A DNA stretch of 64,000 bases from Ornithinimicrobium sufpigmenti. Lineage in GTDB: Bacteria > Actinomycetota > Actinomycetes > Actinomycetales > Dermatophilaceae. The DNA lies in assembly GCF_004322775.1 (NCBI RefSeq), contig NZ_CP036403.1, forward strand, positions 1,674,001 through 1,738,000, read 5' to 3'. Positions 50,985 through 59,834 of this stretch are shown here, in pieces. Positions within the stretch are counted from its first letter, which is position 1. Every line of letters starts with the position of its first letter. The position numbers and the translations under genes were made by a program. Under the pieces are notes generated by a model. It was not told the DNA's origin. It made no database searches and saw only the letters and a list, made by a program, of their open reading frames with translations.

Positions 50985-51656
50985 ATGCAGCTGAGCGAGA
51001 TCACCCCGGTGGCCCAGGATTATCTGAAGGTCATCTGGTCGGCGACCGAATGGGCAGATGCGCCGATCACGACGACCGGCCTCGCGCGGCGCATGCGGAC
51101 CACGGCGCCCAACGTGACCGACACCCTCAAGCGACTGGCTGCTCAGGGGCTGGTGGACTACACGCCGTACAGGCCGGTGGTGCTGACCTCTGTGGGGGAG
51201 CGGTATGCGGTCGAGATGGTTCGCCGTCACCGGCTCCTGGAGGCCTTTCTGGTCCGGTGCCTCGGTTACCGCTGGGAGGAGGTGCACGAGGAAGCGGAGC
51301 AGCTCGAGCATGCGGTCTCCGACACCATGATCGAGCGGATCTCCGAGCAGCTCGGCCATCCCGAGGTCGACCCGCACGGAGACCCCATCCCGAGCGCCAC
51401 GGGAGAGGTGCACCGGCCCGCCGGGGCGGCTCCGCTGGCCGAGGTGGAGCAGGGCGAGTACGTCGTCGTCCGCGTCTCCGACAGCGATCCGGGAGTACTG
51501 GTCCGGATGCGGGAAAGGGGCATCGTCCCGGGTGCGCACCTGCGCGCGGGGACCGGTGGCGTCGTGCGCGCGGCCCAGCCGGGTCGGCGCCGGGCGGCGC
51601 TGGCGGCGGAGGAGGTCCGCGCGATCTGGGTGGTGCCCACCGGCCCGAAAGCTTGA
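50985..51656 (+). CDS. mntR: DtxR/MntR-family metalloregulator
   Basis: 223 residues. N-terminal winged helix (AQDYLKVIWSATEWADAPITTTGLARRMRTTAPNVTDTLKRLAAQGLVDYTPYRPVVLTSVGERYA), dimerisation domain with metal-site residues (VRRHRLLEAFLVRCLGYRWEEVHEEAEQLEHAVSD) and a C-terminal FeoA/SH3-like domain (EYVVVRVSDSDPGVLVRMRERGIVPGA). Longer than Bacillus MntR, as usual for actinobacteria. The Nramp gene next to it suggests manganese, but an iron sensor of the IdeR type cannot be excluded. Confidence 0.88.
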   Translation: MQLSEITPVAQDYLKVIWSATEWADAPITTTGLARRMRTTAPNVTDTLKRLAAQGLVDYTPYRPVVLTSVGERYAVEMVRRHRLLEAFLVRCLGYRWEEVHEEAEQLEHAVSDTMIERISEQLGHPEVDPHGDPIPSATGEVHRPAGAAPLAEVEQGEYVVVRVSDSDPGVLVRMRERGIVPGAHLRAGTGGVVRAAQPGRRRAALAAEEVRAIWVVPTGPKA

Positions 51657-51820
51657 TCGGGCTGAGCTGGCCGTGGCCGGCCGGCACCTTGACTGGGCCT
51701 GGCTCTGATCAGAGGCTTATCAGCCTGAGCGGGTAAGGTCCGCGGCTGGCGGGTCGTCGGTTGCTCCGGTGCCGCCCTTGACCATGACCGTCGGTCGGTG
51801 TCTGTCCTTGGGAGTGTCTT
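51657..51820. terminator. Short intergenic with possible terminator hairpins
   Basis: Contains a GCTGGCCGTGGCCGGCC-type inverted repeat near 51665-51690 and a CTCTGATCAGAG palindrome near 51710, suitable for ending the Nramp-mntR transcript. No T-run. Confidence 0.35.
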
Positions 51821-52147
51821 GTGCGCAACGTGGTCGTCTCTGGCGTGTTGATCGCCGTCTTCGCGGCGGTGGTCGGCATCGCTGTTCTCCTCACCGGCTC
51901 CTCCGCCGGGTCCGGTGGTGCGGACGCGGCGGGTGCCGGGTCGGTTCCGGTGGTGCGCGAGGACGGCCATGTCGTCGACGATGCCGGTGAGGGGGCGCCG
52001 GTGCTGGTGGAGTTCCTGGACTTCGAGTGCGAGGCGTGCCTGGCGGCCTACCCGCTGGTGGAGCAGGTGCGGCAGGAGTACGCCGGGGAGCTGACGTTCG
52101 TGGTGCGCTACTTCCCGATCGATGGGCACCCCGCCCAGGCTGGGTGA
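51821..52147 (+). pseudogene. Truncated DsbA-family thiol oxidoreductase
   Basis: 108 codons from GTG 51821. It is a clear partial copy of the complete gene at 60490-61149: the same anchor (RNVVVSGVLIA), the same EGAPVLVEFLDFECEAC-AAYP active-site stretch and the same YAGELTFVVRYFPI. After this the sequence breaks into DGHPAQAG and stops, so the helical insert and cis-Pro half of the fold are missing. The break was probably made by a rearrangement when the merR-merA block was joined. Non-functional as a DsbA. Confidence 0.85.
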
Positions 52148-52187
52148 GACATACAACCGAGTCTCCGGACATCCCGGGGCGGCTCAT

Positions 52188-52616
52188 TCAGCTGCTGCTG
52201 GAGGCGCGGTCGGTCAGCTGGCTGGTCGGGATGGCATGGCAGACGTGCTGGGGGAGGCACTGGCCGGGATCCAGTGTGATCGCGCGTTGGCTGAGCCGGT
52301 GCACATGCTCGAGCAGGTCACTGAGGGCTGTGATGCGTGCTTGGAGGGCGGTGGCGTGGCTCTCCAGTATGGCAGCGACGTGCTGGCAGGGTGCTCCGCT
52401 GGCCTCGCGCGCTGAGATGATATCGCGGATCTGAGCGAGGGTCAGGCCGGCGGCCTGGGCTGCCTTGACGAACGCGAGACGGTCGACCGCACTGGTGTCA
52501 TACGCCCGGTAGCCCGATGCTGTCCGGTCGGGCGCGGGCAGTACGCCGGCCGTCTCGTAGAACCGAATGGTCTTGGGGCTCACACCGGTGTCCGCGGCCA
52601 GCTCTCCGATTCGCAT
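52188..52616 (-). CDS. merR: Mercury-type MerR regulator
   Basis: 142 residues. N-terminal MerR HTH (MRIGELAADTGVSPKTIRFYETAGVLPAPDRTASGYRAYD). Cys77, Cys120 and Cys126 (GAPCQHV, DPGQC, QHVCHAI) match the three thiol ligands that hold Hg(II) in MerR. It is divergent from merA and reads from a shared intergenic region with a MerR-type promoter. It should repress or activate merA depending on Hg(II). Confidence 0.9.
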   Translation of the reverse strand: MRIGELAADTGVSPKTIRFYETAGVLPAPDRTASGYRAYDTSAVDRLAFVKAAQAAGLTLAQIRDIISAREASGAPCQHVAAILESHATALQARITALSDLLEHVHRLSQRAITLDPGQCLPQHVCHAIPTSQLTDRASSSS

Positions 52617-52633
52617 GTCTTGACCGTACGCCC

Positions 52634-52665
52634 TTGACCTCCCAGTGCGCTGGAAGGCTTACGGT
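52634..52665 (+). promoter_or_regulatory. MerR-type promoter and operator of merA
   Basis: TTGACC (52634-52639) and TACGGT (52660-52665) are separated by 20 bases, the over-long spacer characteristic of MerR promoters. Between them lies the dyad CCTCCCAG-TGCG-CTGGAAGG (52638-52657), the expected MerR binding site. Confidence 0.8.
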
Positions 52666-52702
52666 CGAAGCGAGCGGGGTGTCACCGAGAGAGAGGTAGG
52701 CC

Positions 52703-54067
52703 ATGGAGTACGACCTGATCGTGATCGGCACCGGAGGTGCGGCCATGGCCGCCGGGATCGAGGCGCGCTCCCGTGGCAGGAGTGTGCTGCTCATCGAGCA
52801 TGGTCCACTCGGCGGCACCTGCTTGAACGTGGGCTGCATCCCGAGCAAGAACCTGTTGGCCGCCGCCGGTCAGCGACACCGCGCCTTGGCCAGCCGGTTT
52901 CGTGGCGTGCCCACCAGCGCTGAAGGCGCGGTGGTGGGCGAGCTGATGACCCAGAAGCAGGAACTCATCGAGCATCTGCGCCAGACGAAGTACGCCGACG
53001 TCGCCGAGGCCCACGGGTTTCCGATCATGTACGGGCACGCGCAGTTCCTCGACGAGCAGAGCCTCCAGGTCGGGGACCGGACGTTGCACGCGGGGGCGTA
53101 CGTCATCGCGACCGGAGCAACCCCGCATGTCCCCGACCTGCCTGGTATCGGTGAGGTTGACTACCTGACCTCGACCACCGCCATGGAGCAACAGGACCTG
53201 CCCACCTCCATGGTCGTGCTCGGCGGTGGGTACGTCGGCTTGGAACAGGCCCAGCTGTGGGCACACCTGGGCGTCGACGTCACCCTCGTGGGCCGAGTCG
53301 CCCCCTACGCCGAACCCGAGGTCGCTGACGTGCTCCGCACCGCTTTCCAGCAGGAGGGCATCACGGTGCTCGAGGAATACGGGCGGGAAGTGGCGCCTCA
53401 CGCCGGAGGGGTCATCGTCACCACCGACAGCGGCGTTCGAGTCGATGGCCAGCGGTTGCTGATCGCCACCGGCCGCCGCGCCAGCACCAGCGGTCTTGGG
53501 CTGCAGGCCGCCGGGATCGGCACCGACGCACGCGGATTCATCCTCGTGGATGAGAACCTGCGCACGACCAACCACCGCGTGCACGCCGCCGGGGATGTCT
53601 GCGGTGCCCCGCAGTACGTTTACGTCGCCGCGAGGACTGGCCGGGTTGCCGCGGCCGGTGCGCTGGGTGAGCCCTCCACGGTGGACTACCGCGGCCTGCC
53701 GGGGGTCACCTTCACCACTCCGCAGGTGGCCAGCGCCGGACTGACCGAAGCCCGCGCCCTTGAGCTTGGCCACGACTGCGACTGCCGAATCCTGGGCGCG
53801 CAGGACATTCCGCGCGCACTGGTCAACCAGGACACTCGGGGGGTGCTCAAGCTCGTCATCGACGCCCGGACCCGCAAGGTCCTGGGTGTGCACGCCGCAC
53901 TTGACGGCGCCGGAGAGCTCATGCTCGCCGCGACGTACGCCATCAAGTTCGGGTTGACCGTCGAGGACCTGGCAGACACCTGGGCGCCCTACCTCACGAT
54001 GAGCGAAGCCCTCCGCATAGCGGCCGGCCTGTTCCGGACCACCATCCCCACCAGCTGCTGCGCCTGA
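52703..54067 (+). CDS. merA: Mercuric reductase
   Basis: 454 residues, flavin disulfide reductase. FAD site DLIVIGTGGAAMAAGIEARSRG, redox pair Cys40/Cys45 in GGTCLNVGCIPSKN, NAD(P)H site VVLGGGYVGLEQAQLWAHLG and second FAD motif HAAGDVCGAPQYVYVAARTG. The C-terminus ends SCCA, the vicinal Cys pair that delivers Hg(II) to the active site in MerA. The N-terminal NmerA heavy-metal domain is absent, as in many actinobacterial forms. It reduces Hg(II) to Hg(0) with NADPH. Good ribosome-binding site (GAGAGAGG). Confidence 0.94.
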   Translation: MEYDLIVIGTGGAAMAAGIEARSRGRSVLLIEHGPLGGTCLNVGCIPSKNLLAAAGQRHRALASRFRGVPTSAEGAVVGELMTQKQELIEHLRQTKYADVAEAHGFPIMYGHAQFLDEQSLQVGDRTLHAGAYVIATGATPHVPDLPGIGEVDYLTSTTAMEQQDLPTSMVVLGGGYVGLEQAQLWAHLGVDVTLVGRVAPYAEPEVADVLRTAFQQEGITVLEEYGREVAPHAGGVIVTTDSGVRVDGQRLLIATGRRASTSGLGLQAAGIGTDARGFILVDENLRTTNHRVHAAGDVCGAPQYVYVAARTGRVAAAGALGEPSTVDYRGLPGVTFTTPQVASAGLTEARALELGHDCDCRILGAQDIPRALVNQDTRGVLKLVIDARTRKVLGVHAALDGAGELMLAATYAIKFGLTVEDLADTWAPYLTMSEALRIAAGLFRTTIPTSCCA

Positions 54068-54139
54068 ACAACGCTCACGCCGAGCGTGGACCCGTACCCA
54101 GGCACGAGTCGCCGGTGCGGGCCTCTTTACGCTGGCACC

Positions 54140-55121
54140 GTGCCGTTGACCCCCTTGATCCAAGCGATGGAGCGCCACCAGATTGGCCTGTATCTCCTCG
54201 CCATCGCAGGTGGAGCGATCCTTGGCTGGTCGCTGCCCGCTGCCGCCGCGCCTCTTGAGAACGCCATCACTCCCGTGCTCGGGCTGTTGCTGTTCGCCAC
54301 GTTCCTGGGGATCCCGTTCTCGGCGATCGGTCAGGCCGTGCGCGATGTGCGCTTCATGGCCACGATCCTGGTCCTCAACTTCGTCATCGTTCCCGCCGTG
54401 GTCTTTGCCCTGTCGCGGTTCGTGGCCGACAGCCCGGCCCTTCTGGTCGGTGTGCTGCTGGTGCTGCACCCCGTGCATCGACTACGTGATCGTCTTCGCC
54501 GGGCTGGCCGGCGGCTCCAGTGAGCGCCTGCTCGCGACAGCGCCGCTGCTCATGCTGGCCCAGATGCTGTTGCTGCCCTTCTACCTGCTCCTCTTCGTCG
54601 GGCCGGAGCTCGTCTCGGCCATCGAGCCAGGCCCCTTCCTCGAAGCGCTCATCGGGCTCATCATCGTCCCGCTCACCTTGGCGGCTCTGACCCAGTGGTT
54701 GTCCCGCAAACAGGCAGCCGGCAAGACCGTGATGACCGTTATGCAGGCGATGATGGTCCCGTTCATGATGGCGACACTGGCCGTGGTGATCGCCTCGCAG
54801 ATCCACGCAGTTGGGCAAGAGGTCACCGCCCTGTTGGCCGTCGTCCCTCTCTACGTCGCCTTTCTGGTGGTGATGGTTCCCCTCGGGATGGCGTGCGCAC
54901 GAGTCGCGCGGCTCGACTCGGGAAGCACGAGGGCCGTGATCTTCAGTGGCGCCACCCGCAACTCCCTAGTGGTACTCCCGCTGGCGCTGGCCCTGCCGGC
55001 GCCCCTGAGCCTGGTTCCGCTCGTCGTCGTCACCCAAACCATGGTCGAGCTCCTCGGCATGGTGATCTACGTCAAGGCCATTCCACGCCTGGTCGCCTCG
55101 GAGCCGATTCTGCGGAACTGA
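54140..55121 (+). pseudogene. BASS-family (ArsB/ACR3-like) transporter, frameshifted
   Basis: Reading starts at GTG 54140 and runs through three helices (IGLYLLAIAGGAILGWSLP, PVLGLLLFATFLGIPFSAI, MATILVLNFVIVPAVVFAL) to VLLVLH at ~54474. The next frame then continues with CTPCIDYVIVFAGLAGGSSERLLATAP and six more helices to the stop at 55119-55121. Joined, the product is a complete ~325-residue transporter of the bile-acid/arsenite superfamily. One extra base, or two lost, around 54473-54477 breaks it. The position after merA suggests metal or metalloid efflux. Decay or assembly error both remain possible. Confidence 0.8.
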
Positions 55122-55188
55122 TCCAATGGTTGACGCGCCGTGAAAGTCCATGGGCATCCGTACCGCAACCGTTGCCATAGCGTGCTTG

Positions 55189-55788
55189 TCAGAAGCCAAA
55201 GGCTCCGCCACCGACCAGGATGGCGATGCCCAGCCCGATCAGGACAATGGGGAACAGGATGTGCTCCCACCGTTCGAGGACCTCCGCGATCGGGGGGCGG
55301 GTGGCCACGAACTTCGCCAGCACGACCAGGACCGCGACCAGCACGAGGAAGACGATGCAGTAAGCCACCACGGCCGCTGGTCTCACGCTGAGGAAGACCG
55401 GGACGTAGACGCCGATATTATCCCCGCCGTTGGCGAAGGTAACCCCGGCGACGGTCCACACCGCGACGTTCTTGCCGGCGACTTTCCCGGCGTCATCATC
55501 GTCCTCGTTCCCGCGCCAGGCCTCCCATGCGGCCCACAGACCCAGGGCCAACGGGATGAGTCCGAAGTACGGGATGACTGCCGGGGGCAGGAACGCGTCC
55601 GCGCCCAGGGTGACGAGCACTGCCGCACCGAGGATGCCGGCGAACCCCAGGTACTGGCCCAGCACGATCCGGGCCGTGGTCCCGGGCCGTCCTGCGCCCC
55701 GGGCGAAGAACAGCGAGAGCACGATGATGTCATCAATGTTGGTCGCGATGAACAGGCCGATCGCCTGCAGGACCCAGGACAGGATCAT
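55189..55788 (-). CDS. cadD: Cadmium resistance transporter, CadD family
   Basis: 199 residues from ATG 55788. Five to six transmembrane helices. Family marks: LQAIGLFIATNIDDIIVLSLFFARG at the N-terminus with two acidic residues in the membrane, FGLIPLALGLWAAW, AGVTFANGGDNIGVYVPVF, and the terminal WEHILFPIVLIGLGIAILVGGGAFGF. It exports cadmium. The start overlaps the cmtR stop, so the two are one operon. A decayed paralog lies at 61301-61893. Confidence 0.92.
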   Translation of the reverse strand: MILSWVLQAIGLFIATNIDDIIVLSLFFARGAGRPGTTARIVLGQYLGFAGILGAAVLVTLGADAFLPPAVIPYFGLIPLALGLWAAWEAWRGNEDDDDAGKVAGKNVAVWTVAGVTFANGGDNIGVYVPVFLSVRPAAVVAYCIVFLVLVAVLVVLAKFVATRPPIAEVLERWEHILFPIVLIGLGIAILVGGGAFGF

Positions 55789-56156
55789 GCGCCTGCCTCG
55801 GTGGCGCAGCATCCGGTGATCGAGCAGGCCAGATCGAGACACGGGGCGTTCTCGTCCACTGCGAGGGTGACGTCAATCAGCGCGGTCAGCGCCCGCGCTA
55901 GGTGCGGGTCCGCGATCTCATAGCGTGTCCGGCGGCCTTCGGGCTCGGCGACCACGATGCCGCAGTCGCGCAGGCAGGTCAGATGGTTGGACACGTTGGA
56001 GCGCGTCAGGCCCAGGTCGCGCGCCAGCTCCGCCGGGTAGGCCGGCTGCTCGAGCAGCACCAGCAGAAGTCGTGACCGGGTGGGATCGGCCAGCGCCCGG
56101 CCCAACCGGTTCATCACATCCAGACGAGAAGCAATGGTCAGCACACGCTGAACCAT
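55785..56156 (-). CDS. cmtR: CmtR-like ArsR/SmtB repressor
   Basis: 123 residues from ATG 56156. Strong resemblance to Mycobacterium CmtR: LGRALADPTRSRLLLVLLEQPAYPAELARDLGLTRSNVSNHLTCLRDCGIVVA and the DSHLARAL-like ADPHLARAL. Cys61, Cys65 and Cys106 correspond to the three thiolates that bind Cd(II)/Pb(II) in CmtR. Additional C-terminal Cys (111, 116, 117) are a local feature. It is expected to repress the cmtR-cadD operon until Cd or Pb is present. Confidence 0.9.
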   Translation of the reverse strand: MVQRVLTIASRLDVMNRLGRALADPTRSRLLLVLLEQPAYPAELARDLGLTRSNVSNHLTCLRDCGIVVAEPEGRRTRYEIADPHLARALTALIDVTLAVDENAPCLDLACSITGCCATEAGA

Positions 56157-56500
56157 ACAGCAGAGACTGAATCGATACGGTGATTGCAGCACCTACCCGA
56201 TGAAGCCCGAGACGCCGGCCGTCGCCACTGCGGAGTAACGGTGCACAACCGCGTGGTCTGCGTGTCCGCGCCTCGGTACGGGGCCTAAGGTCTGCAAGGG
56301 CACGACGGTTGTGCGCCCCTCCTGCAGCCCGAGCCTCACTGTGTGCCGAACCCAGCGCCGCATCGCAGGCGGTCTGATGATCCCCTTCGGTTCTGCCGCA
56401 TCCGCCGTACGTTCTAGATCTGGGAGACAACGCCAGGCTTGCCGCCAGCCCTAGACGACGTCGACGTGCTGCGGGAAGCCGACGACCAGTGCGAACGCCT
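56157..56500. other. Intergenic stretch with a long-range inverted repeat
   Basis: No gene. GCACAACCG (56243-56251) and CGGTTGTGC (56306-56314) are perfectly complementary across 54 bases. A weak cassette-repeat-like string (TTCTGCCGCATCCGCC) occurs at ~56390. The cmtR promoter must lie at the left edge. Confidence 0.45.
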
Positions 56501-57418
56501 TCAGGCGTGGGCTGCATGCTCGCGTTCGGCGTGGCCCGGTGGTTGGAGCTGGAAGGTGGAGTGCTCGATGCTGACGGTGAAATGGGCCGCGACGCAGTCC
56601 TGGAGCGAGGCGAGCATCTCGGCGGCGTGACCGTCGGTAAAGCACTCATCGTCCAGGACGACGTGGGCGGTCAGCACGGGCAGACCGGTGGCGATGGTGG
56701 AGGCGTGCAGATCGTGCACGTCCTGCACGTGCGGGACGGTGAGCAGGTGTGCGCGCACGTCGTCCAGGTCCAGACCCTTGGGGGTCGACTCCAGCAGGAT
56801 GTGCCCGGCCTGGCGCAGGATGGTGATCGCCCGGGGCACGATGAGAGCGGCGATGAGCATGCCGGCGATGGCGTCGATGCGGACCCACCCGGTGGTCGCG
56901 ATGACCACCGCGCTGACGATAACGGCCACCGACCCGAGTGCGTCGTTAACGACCTCCAGGAACGCGGCGCGCATGTTCAGGTTCGCGTTCCGGCCAGAGC
57001 TGAGGGCGAGCATCGAGGCGATGTTGCCGGCCAGGCCGACGATGCCGAAGAAGAGCAGTACGCCGGTGGAGCTGATCTCCGGGGGGTCATAGAGCCGGCG
57101 GACGCCTTCGACGAAGGCGTAGACCCCGACCCCCAGGAGCACGGTGGCCTGGGCGCCTGCGGCGAGGACCTCGGCCCGGCGGAACCCCCAGGTCCGGGCC
57201 GGGGTGGGCGGGCGCAGCGCCAGCGACGCGGCGACCAGGGCCATGAGCAGACCGGCAGCGTCGGTCAGCATGTGCCCGGCGTCGACCAGCAGGGCCAGGG
57301 AGCCGGTCCACACCGCTCCGATCACCTCGGCGACCAGGATGGTCACGGTGATCGCGAAGGCGACCGCCAGCCGGCCCCGATGGCTGGCCGCCGACCCGTG
57401 GTCGTGACCTGCGCTCAT
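56501..57418 (-). CDS. Cation diffusion facilitator (CzcD-like)
   Basis: 305 residues, His-rich N-terminus (MSAGHDHG). Six transmembrane helices. Metal-site motifs: LVDAGHMLTDAAGLL in helix 2 and FLEVVNDALGSVAVIVSA in helix 5, where the usual His before the Asp is Asn, which may alter metal choice. The C-terminal cytoplasmic domain (HVQDVHDLHASTIATGLPVLTAHVVLDDECF) has the normal ferredoxin-like pattern, then an HAEREHAAHA tail. Exports Zn, Cd or Co. ATG overlaps the stop of the P-type ATPase gene, making it the last gene of that operon. Confidence 0.92.
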   Translation of the reverse strand: MSAGHDHGSAASHRGRLAVAFAITVTILVAEVIGAVWTGSLALLVDAGHMLTDAAGLLMALVAASLALRPPTPARTWGFRRAEVLAAGAQATVLLGVGVYAFVEGVRRLYDPPEISSTGVLLFFGIVGLAGNIASMLALSSGRNANLNMRAAFLEVVNDALGSVAVIVSAVVIATTGWVRIDAIAGMLIAALIVPRAITILRQAGHILLESTPKGLDLDDVRAHLLTVPHVQDVHDLHASTIATGLPVLTAHVVLDDECFTDGHAAEMLASLQDCVAAHFTVSIEHSTFQLQPPGHAEREHAAHA

Positions 57419-59409
57419 GCGGTCGCTCCTTCCAGTGGGACGGGATCCGCCGGGGAGTGCGCTGGGGTGGCCAGGTGCCTGGCGCGGCCGGCACGGACGC
57501 CGTTGGCGATGACCAGGACCTCGGCCAGCTCGTGGATCAGCACCACGGCCGCCAGGCCGAGCACGCCGAGCAGGGCCAGCGGGATCAGGACCGCGATCAG
57601 GACCAGGGACAGCACGACGTTCTGCAGCATGATCGCCCGGGTGCGGCGGGCGTGGTCGAACGCGAACGGCAGCAGCCGCAGGTCATCGCCCATCAGGGCC
57701 ACGTCGGCGGTCTCGATCGCCACGTCGGTGCCCATGGCACCCATCGCGACGCCGACGTCGGCGGTGGCCAGCGCGGGCGCGTCGTTGACGCCGTCGCCGA
57801 CCATCGCCGTCGCGCCGTGGCCGCGCAGTCCGGTGACGACCTTCGACTTGTCCTCCGGGCGCAGGTCGGCGTGCACCTGCTCGATCCCAGCCTCAGCGGC
57901 CAACGCCGCGGCCGTGGCGTGGTTGTCGCCGGTGAGCATGGCCACGGTGTAGCCGCGGTCGCGGAAGCGGGCGATGACCTCGGCCGCCTCGGGCCGCAGC
58001 TCGTCCCGGACGGCGATCGCGCCGACCACGTGGCCGTCGACCTCGACCACGACCGCGGTCGCGCCCGCCTGCTGCATACCCCTCACGTGCCCGGTCAGCG
58101 CACCGGGGTCGACCCAGTCGGGCTTTCCCAGCCGGACCCGGGCCCCGTCCACGGTGCCGACCAGGCCCGCACCGACGACGGCTTCGACGTCCTGCGCGGC
58201 GGGCACCCGGCCGGTGGCGGCCAGGATCGCAGTAGCGAGCGGGTGCTCGCTGCGCGCCTCCAGCGCCGCGGCCCAGGCCAGCACCCGCTCACGGTCGGTC
58301 CCGGGGGCGGTGGCGACGTCGATCACGACTGGCTGGTTGCGGGTCAGGGTGCCGGTCTTGTCCAGGGCGACGGTGCGGACCTTGCCCAGGGCCTCCATCG
58401 CGGCGCCGCCCTTGACGAGGATCCCGCGGCGGCTGGCGGCGCCGATCGAGGCGACGCTGGTGACCGGCACCGAGATCGCCAGCGCGCACGGGGAGGCCGC
58501 GACCACCATGACCAGGGCCCGGTGCACCCAGACCGACGGGTCGTCCAGCAGCGCGCCCAGAACGGCGGTCGACGCCGCGGCGATCAGGATGCCCGGTACG
58601 AGCGGGCCGGCGATCCGGTCGGCCAGACGCTGGGTGGTGCCGCGGCGCGACTGCTCGGCCTCCACGACGTGCACGATCCGCGCTAGGGAGTTGTCCTGGG
58701 CGGTGGAGGTGACCTCCACCTCCAGTGCCCCGGTGCCGTTGATCGACCCGGCGAAGACGTCCTGGCCCGGCCCGGTCTCCACCGGCATCGACTCACCGGT
58801 GATGGCCGAGGTGTCCAGGGTGCTTCGGCCGGTCCGCACGGTCCCGTCGGTCGCCAGCCGCTGCCCGGGCCGCACCACCATCACGTCCCCGAGCACCAGC
58901 TGCGCCGGGTCCACCGCGAGTTCCTGACCGCCGCGGAGGACGCTCGCCTCCTTGGGTACCAGGTCCAGCAGGGCCCGCAGACCGTGCCGGGTGCGGGCCA
59001 GAGAGTACTCCTCCAGGCCTTCGCTCAGGGAGAACAGGAACGCCAGCGCCGCGGCCTCCTCGACCTGTCCCAGCAGGGTCGCCCCGACCGCGCCGATCGT
59101 CATCAGCAGGCCCACGCCGAGCTTGCCGCGCGCCAGGCGGCGCAACGCGCCCGGCACGAACGTGGAGCCACCCACGAGCAGCGCCGCCGCGGCGAGCACG
59201 AGACCGACGGTGTCCCATCCCGCGAGCCCGGCAAGAAACCCGGCCAGCAGCAGCGCACCCGAGAGCAGCCCCAGCTGGACCTCCCGCACCTGCCACAGCT
59301 TCGTCGCCGGCTCCTCGACCTCTCCTGCCCGAGCCGGCGGACCCGTGACCACCTCGCACCCGCACGCGTCCACCGCCACCTCCCGCTGCGGCGTCTTCGG
59401 TCCGCTCAC
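57415..59409 (-). CDS. P1B-type heavy-metal ATPase (Cd/Zn/Pb type)
   Basis: 664 residues from GTG 59409, which overlaps the arsR stop. An N-terminal Cys pair (VDACGCEVV) replaces a full heavy-metal-associated domain. Core motifs: TGES in AITGESMPVE, SPCALAISVPV in helix 6 (Cys-containing metal site of the Zn/Cd/Pb class), phosphorylation site DKTGTLTRNQPVV, SEHPLA (class HP motif), GDNHAT and hinge MVGDGVNDAPAL. It pumps divalent soft metals out with ATP. Operon order arsR-ATPase-CDF implies metal-induced expression. Confidence 0.94.
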   Translation of the reverse strand: MSGPKTPQREVAVDACGCEVVTGPPARAGEVEEPATKLWQVREVQLGLLSGALLLAGFLAGLAGWDTVGLVLAAAALLVGGSTFVPGALRRLARGKLGVGLLMTIGAVGATLLGQVEEAAALAFLFSLSEGLEEYSLARTRHGLRALLDLVPKEASVLRGGQELAVDPAQLVLGDVMVVRPGQRLATDGTVRTGRSTLDTSAITGESMPVETGPGQDVFAGSINGTGALEVEVTSTAQDNSLARIVHVVEAEQSRRGTTQRLADRIAGPLVPGILIAAASTAVLGALLDDPSVWVHRALVMVVAASPCALAISVPVTSVASIGAASRRGILVKGGAAMEALGKVRTVALDKTGTLTRNQPVVIDVATAPGTDRERVLAWAAALEARSEHPLATAILAATGRVPAAQDVEAVVGAGLVGTVDGARVRLGKPDWVDPGALTGHVRGMQQAGATAVVVEVDGHVVGAIAVRDELRPEAAEVIARFRDRGYTVAMLTGDNHATAAALAAEAGIEQVHADLRPEDKSKVVTGLRGHGATAMVGDGVNDAPALATADVGVAMGAMGTDVAIETADVALMGDDLRLLPFAFDHARRTRAIMLQNVVLSLVLIAVLIPLALLGVLGLAAVVLIHELAEVLVIANGVRAGRARHLATPAHSPADPVPLEGATA

Positions 59410-59834
59410 GCCCCCGGCTCCTGCCCGGCGTGGGTGCGCAGCTGCTCGGGGGCCGGGTTCCCCCCGGTCCCCACGCCATAGTTCGGGCACAACGCGACGG
59501 CATACCCGGATGCCGCGAGCAACCGCTCCGCCGCGTCGAGCACGCCCAGCAGCTCCGGGGCGCTGGTCAGCGAGAACATCGAGGCCCGACCCTCCGGGCG
59601 CGAGACCACCAGGCCGCAGTCCCGCAGGCACGCCAGGTGCGCGCTCACCGTGGACTGCGCCAGCCCCAGGTGCTCCGTCAGGTCCCGCACCCTGTGCTCC
59701 CCCAGCGTCAGGTGCTGCAGGATCGCCAACCGCGACGGGTCCGACAGACCGTGGAACAGCGCCGCCGCCACGTCCAGTCCCTCGCCCCGTGAACTATCGT
59801 CCGGTATGCGCCCACTCGTTGATGTCATCGTCAT
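59406..59834 (-). CDS. ArsR/SmtB-family metal repressor
   Basis: 142 residues from ATG 59834, inside a perfect palindrome. Winged helix: FHGLSDPSRLAILQHLTLGEHRVRDLTEHLGLAQSTVSAHLACLRDCGLVVSRPEGR. Cys69 and Cys73 in the recognition helix (ACLRDCG) and a later Cys (VALCPNYG) resemble the CmtR/KmtR sensing class. It should repress its operon with the ATPase and CDF exporter. ATG 59852 would lengthen it by six residues, but only the shorter form starts right after a -10-like TATCAT. Confidence 0.9.
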   Translation of the reverse strand: MTMTSTSGRIPDDSSRGEGLDVAAALFHGLSDPSRLAILQHLTLGEHRVRDLTEHLGLAQSTVSAHLACLRDCGLVVSRPEGRASMFSLTSAPELLGVLDAAERLLAASGYAVALCPNYGVGTGGNPAPEQLRTHAGQEPGA

